This document shows positions 1 through 6,379 of a stretch of DNA of 7,377 nt, piece by piece; the first letter of the stretch is position 1, and each line of letters starts with the position of its first letter. Source of the DNA: an uncultured Clostridia bacterium (GTDB taxonomy: Bacteria > Bacillota > Clostridia > Christensenellales > CAG-138); contig CAMHDC010000058.1 in NCBI GenBank assembly GCA_946183765.1, positions 1 through 7,377 on the forward strand, given 5' to 3'. Made by a program: the position numbers and the translations under genes. The notes beneath the pieces are model-generated. The model worked only from the letters and a program-made list of their open reading frames with translations. It did not search any database and was not told where the DNA came from.

Positions 1-855
1 CTGCCGGTTGCGCCAGTCGTCCTTGATCTTCACCCACAGCTGCAGATTCACCTTCACACCCAGGAGCCATTCCATATCCTCCCGGGCCGCGGAACCGATC
101 TTTTTGAGCATGGACCCGCCCCGGCCGATGATGATGCCCTTATGGCTGTCCCGCTCGCAGAGGATGGTGGCGTAGCAGTCCATAAGCTGGCCGTCAGGCC
201 GCAGCTCCATCTTGTCCATGCTCACGCCGATGCCGTGGGGCACCTCGTCCTTGAGGAGCTCCAACGCCTTCTCCCGGATCATCTCGGCGCAGATCAATCG
301 CTCCGGCTGGTCCGTGACCATGTCCGGGGGATAGTACTGGGGCCCTTCGGTGAGGTAACCCAGGAGCAGCGTCTCCAGCTCCCCGAGGCCCGTGCCTTTG
401 AAGGCGGAGATATGATGGATGTTTTCAAAGCCGGCCCGGCGCAGCACTTCCTCCGCTTCGTCGATCTGCAGCTTCGTGGCGATGTCGCACTTGTTGAGCA
501 GCACCAGGACGGGGCACTTCGCCTGCTTCAACCGCTCCATGATCTCGCGGTCCCGTTCCCCCACCCCCTTGCGGGCGTCCACCAAAAAGAGGATGGCCTC
601 CACGTCGGAGAGGGAGTCGGCCGCGGTCTTCTGCATGTACTCCCCCAGCTTGTTCTTGGGGGTGGTCATGCCGGGGGTGTCCAGGAAGATCATCTGGTAG
701 TCGTCCCGGGTGAGGACGCCGGTGATCCGGTTCCGGGTGGTCTGGGCCCGATCCGTGACGATGGAGATCTTCTGGCCCACCAAGGCGTTGATGAGGGTGG
801 ATTTGCCCACGTTGGGGCAGCCGATCAGGCTGAAAAAACCGCTTTTGTACGCCAT
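1..855 (-). CDS. era: GTPase Era (ribosome assembly), 3' end cut by window edge
   Basis: Era is an essential-type GTPase that binds 16S rRNA near its 3' end and acts as a checkpoint in 30S subunit maturation. The reading frame is open from the ATG at 855 to base 1, giving 285 residues. Family members are about 300 residues, so only the last 10-20 are missing. The GTPase domain shows G1 GCPNVGKST (residues 12-20), the Era-type switch I segment DRAQTTRNRI (35-44), G3 DTPG (59-62), G4 NKCD (121-124) and G5 SAF (150-152). A C-terminal KH domain follows, with HKGIIIGRGG (238-247) supplying the GxxG RNA-binding loop, and LWVKIKDDWRNRQ lies at the cut end. G1 has Cys at residue 13, where Arg is common. 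The start lies 4 bases after the cdd stop, with a weak GGGGG ribosome-binding element 9 bases upstream. The Era-specific G2 and KH domain rule out Der/EngA and other GTPases. Confidence 0.97.
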   Translation of the reverse strand, partial: MAYKSGFFSLIGCPNVGKSTLINALVGQKISIVTDRAQTTRNRITGVLTRDDYQMIFLDTPGMTTPKNKLGEYMQKTAADSLSDVEAILFLVDARKGVGERDREIMERLKQAKCPVLVLLNKCDIATKLQIDEAEEVLRRAGFENIHHISAFKGTGLGELETLLLGYLTEGPQYYPPDMVTDQPERLICAEMIREKALELLKDEVPHGIGVSMDKMELRPDGQLMDCYATILCERDSHKGIIIGRGGSMLKKIGSAAREDMEWLLGVKVNLQLWVKIKDDWRNRQ

Positions 856-859
856 GCCG

Positions 860-1279
860 TCAGACCCCCAGATCCTTTGGCCCGAAGGCGTGAGGGAGCA
901 GAGTCTCGAAGCTGGACACGTCCACCTTGGTCCTGTCCCGGTTGGCGGTGACGATGATGAAATCCTTGTCGCAGAACTCCGCCATCACCTGGCGGCAGAC
1001 CCCGCAGGGGAAGCCCATCTCCTCCCCCGTGGCGATGACGGCGATGGCCCGAAAGGCCCGATGGCCGTCGTAGACCGCCTTGAAGAAGGCCGTGCGCTCG
1101 GCGCAGATCGTGGAGGTGAACCCCGCGTTCTCGATGTTGCAGCCCTGATAGATCTGCCCGTCCGCCGTCAGAAGGGCCGCGCCCACAGCATATTTCGAAT
1201 AGGGAGCGTAGGCATGGTCCCGGGCCTCCCGGGCCTTGTCCAGCAACAGATCGATCTCCCCTTGCGTCAGTTGATTCAT
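860..1279 (-). CDS. cdd: Cytidine deaminase
   Basis: This enzyme hydrolytically deaminates cytidine and deoxycytidine to uridine and deoxyuridine in cytosolic pyrimidine salvage. The 139 residues match the short homotetrameric class (about 130-140), not the dimeric E. coli type of about 290. The zinc and catalytic motifs are intact: CAERTA (59-64) gives zinc ligand C59 and proton-shuttle E61, and PCGVCRQ (91-97) gives ligands C92 and C95. The substrate-binding NIENAGF segment is at 48-54 and YAPYSKYAVGAAL at 24-36. The ATG overlaps the ybeY stop as ATGA, and a GGTGA element sits 6 bases upstream. It is followed by era, as in Bacillus subtilis. In that species dgkA lies just upstream of cdd; it is absent here. 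Its place among ribosome-assembly genes reflects conserved order rather than a shared pathway. Confidence 0.97.
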   Translation of the reverse strand: MNQLTQGEIDLLLDKAREARDHAYAPYSKYAVGAALLTADGQIYQGCNIENAGFTSTICAERTAFFKAVYDGHRAFRAIAVIATGEEMGFPCGVCRQVMAEFCDKDFIIVTANRDRTKVDVSSFETLLPHAFGPKDLGV

Positions 1280-1716
1280 CTCGTTTCACCGATCCTTTCC
1301 AAAATGGTCCGCTGGCGGGCGCGCATGATCTGCTCCTCCGCCTCGTTCATATGATCGTATCCCAGGATGTGAAGGGTTCCGTGGACCGCCAGAAAGGCCA
1401 GCTCACGGCTCAGGCTGTGGCCGTACTCCTCCGCCTGCTCCACGGCCCGGCTGCGGCAGATCATGATGTCCCCCAGATACCCGTCGGGCGATCCCGGCAG
1501 GTCCTCCCCTTCCCGGCTGGGGAAGGTGAGCACGTCCGTGACCCGATCCACGTTCCGAAAATCCCGATTGAGCTGCCGGATGTGGTCGGGGCCCGCCACC
1601 AGCACGGTGATGTCCCCCGCCGCGCTCTCCATGGAAAGGGCCGTTTCACAGGCGGTGCGGATGCACTGCTCCTCCTCCGCCGTCAGGGCTTCGTCCTCTG
1701 CGTAAACTTCGATCAT
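1276..1716 (-). CDS. ybeY: Endoribonuclease YbeY (rRNA maturation factor)
   Basis: YbeY is a zinc-dependent single-strand endoribonuclease involved in 16S rRNA 3'-end maturation and ribosome quality control. The 146-residue length is normal. The signature HGTLHILGYDH (112-122) supplies the three zinc-binding histidines H112, H116 and H122. The conserved LNRDFRNVDRVTDVLTFP block (49-66) includes R54, matching the family's conserved arginine, and GYLGDI lies at 79-84. Translation begins at an ATG that overlaps the pgpH stop (ATGA). A consensus AAGGAGG lies 4 bases upstream, inside the last codons of pgpH, so this gene probably loads ribosomes itself as well as being coupled. Its own stop overlaps the cdd start in the same way. 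In B. subtilis this gene is called yqfG and is followed by dgkA, which is missing here. Co-location with era fits a shared role at the 16S rRNA 3' end. Confidence 0.96.
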   Translation of the reverse strand: MIEVYAEDEALTAEEEQCIRTACETALSMESAAGDITVLVAGPDHIRQLNRDFRNVDRVTDVLTFPSREGEDLPGSPDGYLGDIMICRSRAVEQAEEYGHSLSRELAFLAVHGTLHILGYDHMNEAEEQIMRARQRTILERIGETR

Positions 1717-3887
1717 GCTTCCTCCTTGGGATAGGTGATGCGGTCGTGGAGGATGCCCTGAAAGGTCTGCAGAAAACTTTCCTCCACCCGGCTAAGTTCG
1801 TTGATGGTCAAATTGCAGCCCGTCAGCTGCCCGTCCTCCATCTTGCCCCGGATGACCCGATGGACCATGTCCTTCACCTGCTCGGGGCTGGGACCGCCCA
1901 GGGAGCGCACCGCCGCCTCGCAGCTGTCCGCCATCATGACGATGGCGCTCTCCTTGGTGCCGGGCTTGGGACCCGGATAGCGGAAGTCCGCCTCCCGCAC
2001 GTCCTCCCCCGCCTTCTTGGCCTTCACGTAGAAGTAGGCGGTCATGGTGGTGCCGTGATGCTCCCGCACGATGGCGCGCACGGCGGCGGGCACCCGATAG
2101 CGCTGCAGGATGGCGTCCCCGTCGGCCACATGGGCGATGATGATCCGTGAGCTCTCCCGGGGCGGCAGCTCGTCGTGGGGATTGACGCCGTTGGCCTGGT
2201 TCTCCGCAAAATGCCGGGGAGATTTGAGCTTGCCCACGTCATGGACGGCGGCGGCCGCCTTGGCGAGCAGGGCGTCGGCTCCGATGCTCTGCGCCCCGTT
2301 CTCCGCCAGCAGGGCCGCCATCTGACAATGGTGGTAGGTGCCGGGGGCGTTGTTCATGAGCCGCCGCTGCAGGGGATGATCCATGTTGAGCAGCTCGCTG
2401 AGCCTGGCCGGAGAGGGCAGATCGAAGAGGATCTCCCAGATGGCCGTGAGGCCCAACGCAAGCACCAGGGCGATGATCGCCCCCACGAAGAACAGGCCGA
2501 AAGCCGTGACGCTGATGAGCAGGCCGTCCCCTGCCAGGAGCTTGGGCACCGCGGGAAGGAGACCCCCCGCCGCGCCGCCCACGATGGCCGCCGGGACCAT
2601 GGCGGTGCGCTTGTCGTCCACCGCCAGGATGCCGATCGCCACCACCGACGCCACCAGAGCTCCGCCTGTGAAAGCGAAGGTCTCCCCCGCCAGGAGTCCC
2701 CCGGAGGGCAGCAGCAGCCCCGCCGTCAAAGCTATGGGCGCGGCGGCGCCCAGGGCCGTCCGCTTCTCATGGGTGGCGGCGATCATGAGCGGGGCCAGCA
2801 GCACCGGTGCGATGCGGCTTTCAAAGAGGGTGAACGCCCAGCATACGGCCAGATTCAGCATCAGCAGCAGGCACAGCCGCACCATGACCAGAGGCGACAG
2901 GGCGGTGTCCCGTTCAAAGAGCAGCAGATACAAACCGTAGGTCAGGTATATGGGCAGCAGATACAGCAAAAAGCTCCCCACGGGGCCGCCGCCCGATCCC
3001 GTTTTGAGCATGTCCAGGGCCACCAGATGCAAAATGTCCTTTTGGGAAAGGACCGTCCCTTTACGGAACAGGATCTCTCCCTTCTTTACGGACACCGGCG
3101 TCACGTCGTTCGCCGCGGCGGTCCGGGCCTTCTCCGTCTCCACCTCGTCCACCACGGCGGAGGCCACGAAAAACTTATCGATCAGGTTCCCGGCCAGCTC
3201 CGTCTTGCTGACGGCGGGCAGACTGGCCTGTTTCAGCTTCTCCTTGGCCCGATAGCGGGCCGTCTCCAGCTCGCTCTCCTTCACGCCGGCCTGCATCCCT
3301 ATCAGCACGGCGTCCTCCAAGGCGGTCCGCAGAGGGGTGCTGTCGGGCAGGCTCCCGGCGGCATGCAGGCTGCTGCGGGGCAGGAAGGTGTTGAGCAGAG
3401 AGTAGGCCATAACGGTGTCCATGGTGTCGGAAAGGCCGTACTCGTTGAGCTTCGACTGCAGCTCCGGCTCCTTCACCAGGGCGTTCCAAGCCGTCTGATT
3501 GTACAGATACCCGTTGTATTCCTGGGCCCCCTCCTCCCAGCGAAGGACCATGTCCTTCATAAACAGGTCGTACTGGCCGAACCAGGCGGTCAGCGCCTGC
3601 TCCTGGGCGGCGACGATGGTTTCGTCCAGGCGATAGACCGGCTGGACCCGGTCCCGGGCCGCCTGCCGAAGCTCGTCCGTCCGATAGGCGTCGGCGCCGG
3701 TAAAGGGATAGGTCACGTCCTCGGCGAGCACGTCCCCCGCCTGCACGTCCAGGCGCACGTCCGGATAGCGCAGGCACAGGAAAAACAGATTCACCAGGCA
3801 TACCAATAGGAGCAGCGGCAGCCCTGCGGCCCGCCTGAGCCCTCGTTTTATGCTCGCTTTCTGTCCGTCCATAGCTGTCCCCCGCAT
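1713..3887 (-). CDS. pgpH: 7TM-HD family cyclic-di-AMP phosphodiesterase, PgpH/YqfF type
   Basis: This membrane protein of up to 724 residues probably hydrolyses c-di-AMP to pApA, as the Listeria homologue PgpH does. Architecture: an N-terminal membrane anchor (about 22-39), a long extracytoplasmic 7TMR-HDED-type domain (about 40-300), seven membrane segments (about 304-487), then a cytoplasmic HD domain. Metal and catalytic residues are complete: H520 in GTYHHC, H549-D550 in HDVGK (549-553), H586, H610-H611 in REHHGTT, and D654 in MMADSCEAA. Their spacing agrees with the Listeria active-site set as I recall it. The family's ENQ after the HD motif is present (562-564). The start is uncertain. 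The ATG at 3887 has GGAGG directly abutting it, too close to use. The in-frame ATG at 3872 (719 residues) has GGGGGA 5 bases upstream and is perhaps more likely. The gene begins 6 bases after phoH and overlaps ybeY by 4. Substrate is inferred from the family. Confidence 0.94.
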   Translation of the reverse strand: MRGTAMDGQKASIKRGLRRAAGLPLLLLVCLVNLFFLCLRYPDVRLDVQAGDVLAEDVTYPFTGADAYRTDELRQAARDRVQPVYRLDETIVAAQEQALTAWFGQYDLFMKDMVLRWEEGAQEYNGYLYNQTAWNALVKEPELQSKLNEYGLSDTMDTVMAYSLLNTFLPRSSLHAAGSLPDSTPLRTALEDAVLIGMQAGVKESELETARYRAKEKLKQASLPAVSKTELAGNLIDKFFVASAVVDEVETEKARTAAANDVTPVSVKKGEILFRKGTVLSQKDILHLVALDMLKTGSGGGPVGSFLLYLLPIYLTYGLYLLLFERDTALSPLVMVRLCLLLMLNLAVCWAFTLFESRIAPVLLAPLMIAATHEKRTALGAAAPIALTAGLLLPSGGLLAGETFAFTGGALVASVVAIGILAVDDKRTAMVPAAIVGGAAGGLLPAVPKLLAGDGLLISVTAFGLFFVGAIIALVLALGLTAIWEILFDLPSPARLSELLNMDHPLQRRLMNNAPGTYHHCQMAALLAENGAQSIGADALLAKAAAAVHDVGKLKSPRHFAENQANGVNPHDELPPRESSRIIIAHVADGDAILQRYRVPAAVRAIVREHHGTTMTAYFYVKAKKAGEDVREADFRYPGPKPGTKESAIVMMADSCEAAVRSLGGPSPEQVKDMVHRVIRGKMEDGQLTGCNLTINELSRVEESFLQTFQGILHDRITYPKEEA

Positions 3888-3893
3888 CCTCCG

Positions 3894-4859
3894 TCAGGAA
3901 TTCTGCTTTTCGCTGCGCTCGTAGGCCTGGATGATCCGCTGGACCAGCTCGTGACGCACCACGTCCTTGTGGGTGAGCTGGATGACCTTGATGCCCTCCA
4001 CATCCCGCAAAATGCCGATGGCGTGGATGAGGCCGCTTTTCTTCTCCCGCGGCAGGTCGATCTGAGTGATGTCGCCGGTGATGATGGCGCGGCTCCCTTC
4101 GCCGAGACGGGTCAGAAACATCTTCATCTGCTCGATGGAGCAGTTCTGCGCTTCGTCCAGGATGATGTACGCGTTGTTCAGCGTCCGGCCCCGCATATAG
4201 GCCAAAGGCGCCACCTCAATGGCTCCCCGCTCCATAAGGTTCCGATAGGTCTCCAGGCCGAAGAACTCCTGCAGGGCGTCATAGAGGGGCCTGAGATAGG
4301 GGTCCACCTTGTTCTGCAGATCGCCCGGCAAAAAGCCCAGCTTCTCCCCCGCCTCCACGGCGGGCCGGGTCAGGATGATCTTGTCCACTTCCTTGTTCTT
4401 GAAGGCCAGCACCGCCATGGCCACGGCTAAATACGTCTTGCCCGTGCCTGCGGGGCCCACGCCGAAGACCAGCTCATGCTCCTTCAGCGCCTGGACGTAC
4501 TTCTTTTGCCCCAGGGTCTTGCACTTGATCTGCTTGCCCCGGGCGGTGAGAGCCACCACGTCGCCCATGATCTCGGAGATCAGATCCGCGTTCCCTTCCC
4601 GCGCCAGGTCCACCGCGTAGCGGATGCGGCTCCGGTTGATGGGCTCTCCCTTGCGCTGCATGGACAGAAGCTTTTCGAGAACGGTCTTGCAGAGGGCGGC
4701 GTTCTCCGCCTCCCCCTCGATGCCGATCCCGTCCCCGTTCACCGTGATGAGGGTGCCCGTCTCCTGCTCGAAGACGGAGATATTTTCGTCCAGAACGCCG
4801 AAGAGCCCTGCGGCGTCCTCCATGCTGTCTAATTCGATCCGTTCCGTTTTGATCTCCAT
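3894..4859 (-). CDS. phoH: PhoH-like ATPase
   Basis: This is a cytosolic P-loop ATPase of the PhoH family, related to superfamily 1 helicases. Its exact role is not settled; RNA metabolism is suspected, partly because it recurs beside ybeY as it does here. The 321 residues match the family length. An N-terminal region of about 115 residues is followed by the ATPase core. Walker A is GPAGTGKT (135-142). ILTRPAVEAGEKLGFLPGD (162-180) is a highly conserved family block. Walker B is IILDEAQN (232-239), TGD is at 261-263, and VVRHELVQ at 300-307 carries a likely arginine finger. The ATG at 4859 fits the usual family N-terminus (an IELDSMEDA segment at residues 8-16). However, the nearest good ribosome-binding element, AAGGAG at 4876-4881, lies 16 bases upstream, inside the end of yqfD. 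Despite the historic name, nothing here links it to phosphate starvation. Confidence 0.96.
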   Translation of the reverse strand: MEIKTERIELDSMEDAAGLFGVLDENISVFEQETGTLITVNGDGIGIEGEAENAALCKTVLEKLLSMQRKGEPINRSRIRYAVDLAREGNADLISEIMGDVVALTARGKQIKCKTLGQKKYVQALKEHELVFGVGPAGTGKTYLAVAMAVLAFKNKEVDKIILTRPAVEAGEKLGFLPGDLQNKVDPYLRPLYDALQEFFGLETYRNLMERGAIEVAPLAYMRGRTLNNAYIILDEAQNCSIEQMKMFLTRLGEGSRAIITGDITQIDLPREKKSGLIHAIGILRDVEGIKVIQLTHKDVVRHELVQRIIQAYERSEKQNS

Positions 4860-4869
4860 GCGGTGTTTA

Positions 4870-6036
4870 TCATATCTCCTTTGTGTATCCGATGTTTTCC
4901 TCCGTGGTCACGTTGCAGACGCCGTACAGCTTTCCGTTCTTTTCCACGGTGTAGCGGTCGATCATGATGATCTTCGCCTTTCGAGGCACCTGCAGCAGGG
5001 CCATGCGCTCCGCCTCGAAGAGAGCCGCTTCCTTCCGCTCCGCCGCGCTCAGAGGCCGTTCCCGCTTTACCTTCTCCCGCCAGGTCCCCCGGCATACGCC
5101 GAAGGGCCAGGGCGTCAGCAAAAGAGCGTCCTTCTCCGTTTCAAGCTCGGCGTCCTCGAAGGGACAGTCCCGCTCCAGCAGCAACCGGGGCCCTGCATAC
5201 AGGGCGGCATAGGGGGCGATCTCCCCCGTCTCGGCCCACTCCACCACGGTTTGGGGCGCTTCGGCCCGGGCTGTATAGAGGACGGCCGCCAGCACCTCCC
5301 CGTAGGCGTGGGTCGAATAGGTCATGCTCCCGTCCCGGGCGGTGACGTGGCCGGCGATCAACAGCTGGCCCCGCTTCACCCGTTCCCCGGAGCGCACCTG
5401 GGCCCGGCCGCCGTAGGCGGTGATTTTAGTGACGATGCCGTCCCGGGTGGACACCACGTCGCAGGGCCGGCTCAGATCCAGCCGTTCCCCTTCCGCCAGG
5501 GCCTCCCGGACCCGGACCCGAAGGAAGACGCCGTCCACGTGGAGCTCCAAAAAGGCCAGTTCCTCATACTGGGCCGCGATATAATCCCCCAGGTCGGAGA
5601 GGATCAGGGCGCGCACGTCCCGTCCCGGCTGCAGTCCCTGTTCGCTGAGCGCCTGGCGCAGCACCGCTTCGTCCATGCGCCGACAGCCCTGAACGTCCAC
5701 GAACCAGATCCGATGGGACGCCCACACGGCCGCCAGCAGCGTGCACCCCATGCCGAGAAGCAGCACCCGGCGGCGCCACAGCCCTCTGAGCCGAAAGGGG
5801 CCGCCCATCTTCTTCAGGATGCGCACCCGGCAGCGGCAGCGGCGGTTGAGCCCGTGTAGCCTTCGAAAGCCGCGGGCGGGCATGGTGCAGACCAAAGCAT
5901 GGGGGCTCGCCCGACGCAGGTCCCACAACGGCACGCCCGACGCCTCCAGGAGAGACGCCAATCGCTCGGGATATACTCCTTCAATTTGGATTATAACATA
6001 CCCGTTGTAAAAAAGCCACTTTTTCTTATTCCCCAT
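4870..6036 (-). CDS. yqfD: Sporulation protein YqfD
   Basis: YqfD is a conserved protein of endospore formers, annotated as a putative stage IV sporulation protein; its biochemical role is unknown. The 388 residues match the B. subtilis protein (just under 400). A cytoplasmic N-terminal part (1-80) carries the typical opening with GYVIIQIEG at 12-20. A basic stretch RLRGLWRRR (82-90) precedes the single membrane helix (about 91-106). Immediately after it, IWFVDVQGCRRMDEAVLRQA (110-129) resembles the first strand and helix of a POTRA/FtsQ-like fold. RDGIVTKITAYGG (198-210) and SGERVKRGQLLIAG (216-229) resemble a hairpin or barrel-sandwich motif. These fold comparisons are my inference. The positive-inside rule puts the large C-terminal part outside the cytoplasm, which in the mother cell would face the forespore intermembrane space. 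The start overlaps yqfC by 11 bases, with only a weak GGTGGG 3 bases upstream, so translation probably depends on coupling. Confidence 0.9.
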   Translation of the reverse strand: MGNKKKWLFYNGYVIIQIEGVYPERLASLLEASGVPLWDLRRASPHALVCTMPARGFRRLHGLNRRCRCRVRILKKMGGPFRLRGLWRRRVLLLGMGCTLLAAVWASHRIWFVDVQGCRRMDEAVLRQALSEQGLQPGRDVRALILSDLGDYIAAQYEELAFLELHVDGVFLRVRVREALAEGERLDLSRPCDVVSTRDGIVTKITAYGGRAQVRSGERVKRGQLLIAGHVTARDGSMTYSTHAYGEVLAAVLYTARAEAPQTVVEWAETGEIAPYAALYAGPRLLLERDCPFEDAELETEKDALLLTPWPFGVCRGTWREKVKRERPLSAAERKEAALFEAERMALLQVPRKAKIIMIDRYTVEKNGKLYGVCNVTTEENIGYTKEI

Positions 6037-6295
6037 AGGCCCACCGCAAAAGCCGTCCCACGATCAGCGCCCGGCTCTCCCCCAGCTCCTTCACCAGCAG
6101 TTTTTCGCCGGACACGGCGAGGACGCCGCAGCCCGTCAGCAGCAGCACCTCCCCTTCGCTGCAGCGGCGGATGCCGGACAGGTTCTCCACCAGCATCTGC
6201 TCCCGGCCCACCACGGTGATCCGCGGCACGGTCGCGTCCATGTCCTCCGGCAGATCCAGCAGCCGGAGCGTTCGTTTCCACAGGTCTTTCTTCAT
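6026..6295 (-). CDS. yqfC: Sporulation protein YqfC (YabP/YqfC family)
   Basis: This is a small protein of 89 residues of the YabP/YqfC sporulation family, almost always encoded just before yqfD. Function is unknown; in B. subtilis the pair is reported in the mother-cell sigma-E regulon. The family features visible are the N-terminal LDLPEDMDATVPRITVVGRE (13-32) and the central VENLSGIRRCSEGEVLL (36-52). A short strand-rich segment, VLAVSGEKLLVKELGESRALIVG (58-80), follows. No membrane helix or signal peptide is seen. The start at 6295 is well fixed: an in-frame TGA lies at 6299-6301, two codons upstream, and there is no in-frame GTG, TTG or ATG before residue 19. Oddly, no Shine-Dalgarno sequence precedes this ATG. 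It is the first gene of the minus-strand run and overlaps yqfD by 11 bases. Confidence 0.88.
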   Translation of the reverse strand: MKKDLWKRTLRLLDLPEDMDATVPRITVVGREQMLVENLSGIRRCSEGEVLLLTGCGVLAVSGEKLLVKELGESRALIVGRLLRWAYGE

Positions 6296-6301
6296 ATTTC
6301 A

Positions 6302-6326
6302 GCATATGCAAATAATGGTACTGTAC
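6302..6326. repeat. Two small inverted repeats in the intergenic region
   Basis: GCATATGC (6302-6309) is a perfect 8-base palindrome. GTACTGTAC (6318-6326) is an inverted repeat of GTAC around a central T. Both lie close to the yqfC start and just upstream of the candidate plus-strand promoter, so either could be an operator half. They are short enough to occur by chance in A+T-rich DNA. Confidence 0.25.
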
Positions 6327-6365
6327 AACGAAAAGATTATTTGGTATGGTATACGGTATCGAATC

Positions 6366-6371
6366 AGGAGG
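6366..6371 (+). promoter_or_regulatory. Ribosome-binding site of the CPBP gene
   Basis: A perfect AGGAGG sits 8 bases before the ATG at 6380. It decides the start. The frame is open further upstream to a TTG at 6341, but that codon has no such site, and the extra 13 residues would be encoded by the promoter region. Confidence 0.9.
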
Positions 6372-6379
6372 AAACGAGT

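Larger units (their letters stand above)
6296..6379. promoter_or_regulatory. A+T-rich divergent promoter region between yqfC and the CPBP gene
   Basis: These 84 bases separate two divergent genes and are far richer in A+T than the coding sequence around them, as expected of a promoter region. For the plus-strand gene, TGTACA (6322-6327), 17 bases and TATGGT (6345-6350) match a sigma-A promoter at four of six positions each. TATACG (6350-6355), preceded by TGG, is an alternative extended -10. For yqfC, CATACCAA (6348-6341, minus) partly matches a sigma-E -10 but has no good -35. TTGTAC (6328-6323) with TATGCT (6306-6301) is a weak sigma-A-like pair. Three GGTAT copies lie at 6343, 6348 and 6355. 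None of these assignments is strong; that the region holds both promoters is the safer statement. Confidence 0.5.

Noticed and set aside
142..951. A 269-codon plus-strand open frame opposite era and the end of cdd.
   Set aside because: Era is encoded on the other strand with all five G motifs and a KH domain; this frame has no domain or start signal.
2175..3809. A 544-codon open frame on the plus strand opposite pgpH.
   Set aside because: Its translation is low-complexity (rich in Gln, His, Gly and Arg) with no recognisable domain. It lies entirely antisense to a gene with complete catalytic motifs. Long antisense frames are expected in GC-rich coding DNA.
4624..5859. A 411-codon plus-strand open frame opposite phoH and yqfD.
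   Set aside because: It crosses two well-supported genes, is compositionally biased (Pro, Gly, His, Gln) and has no ribosome-binding site or known motif; a shadow frame.
6341..6379. A 13-codon N-terminal extension of the CPBP gene from a TTG at 6341.
   Set aside because: It has no ribosome-binding site and lies in the promoter region; the ATG at 6380 has AGGAGG at an ideal distance.
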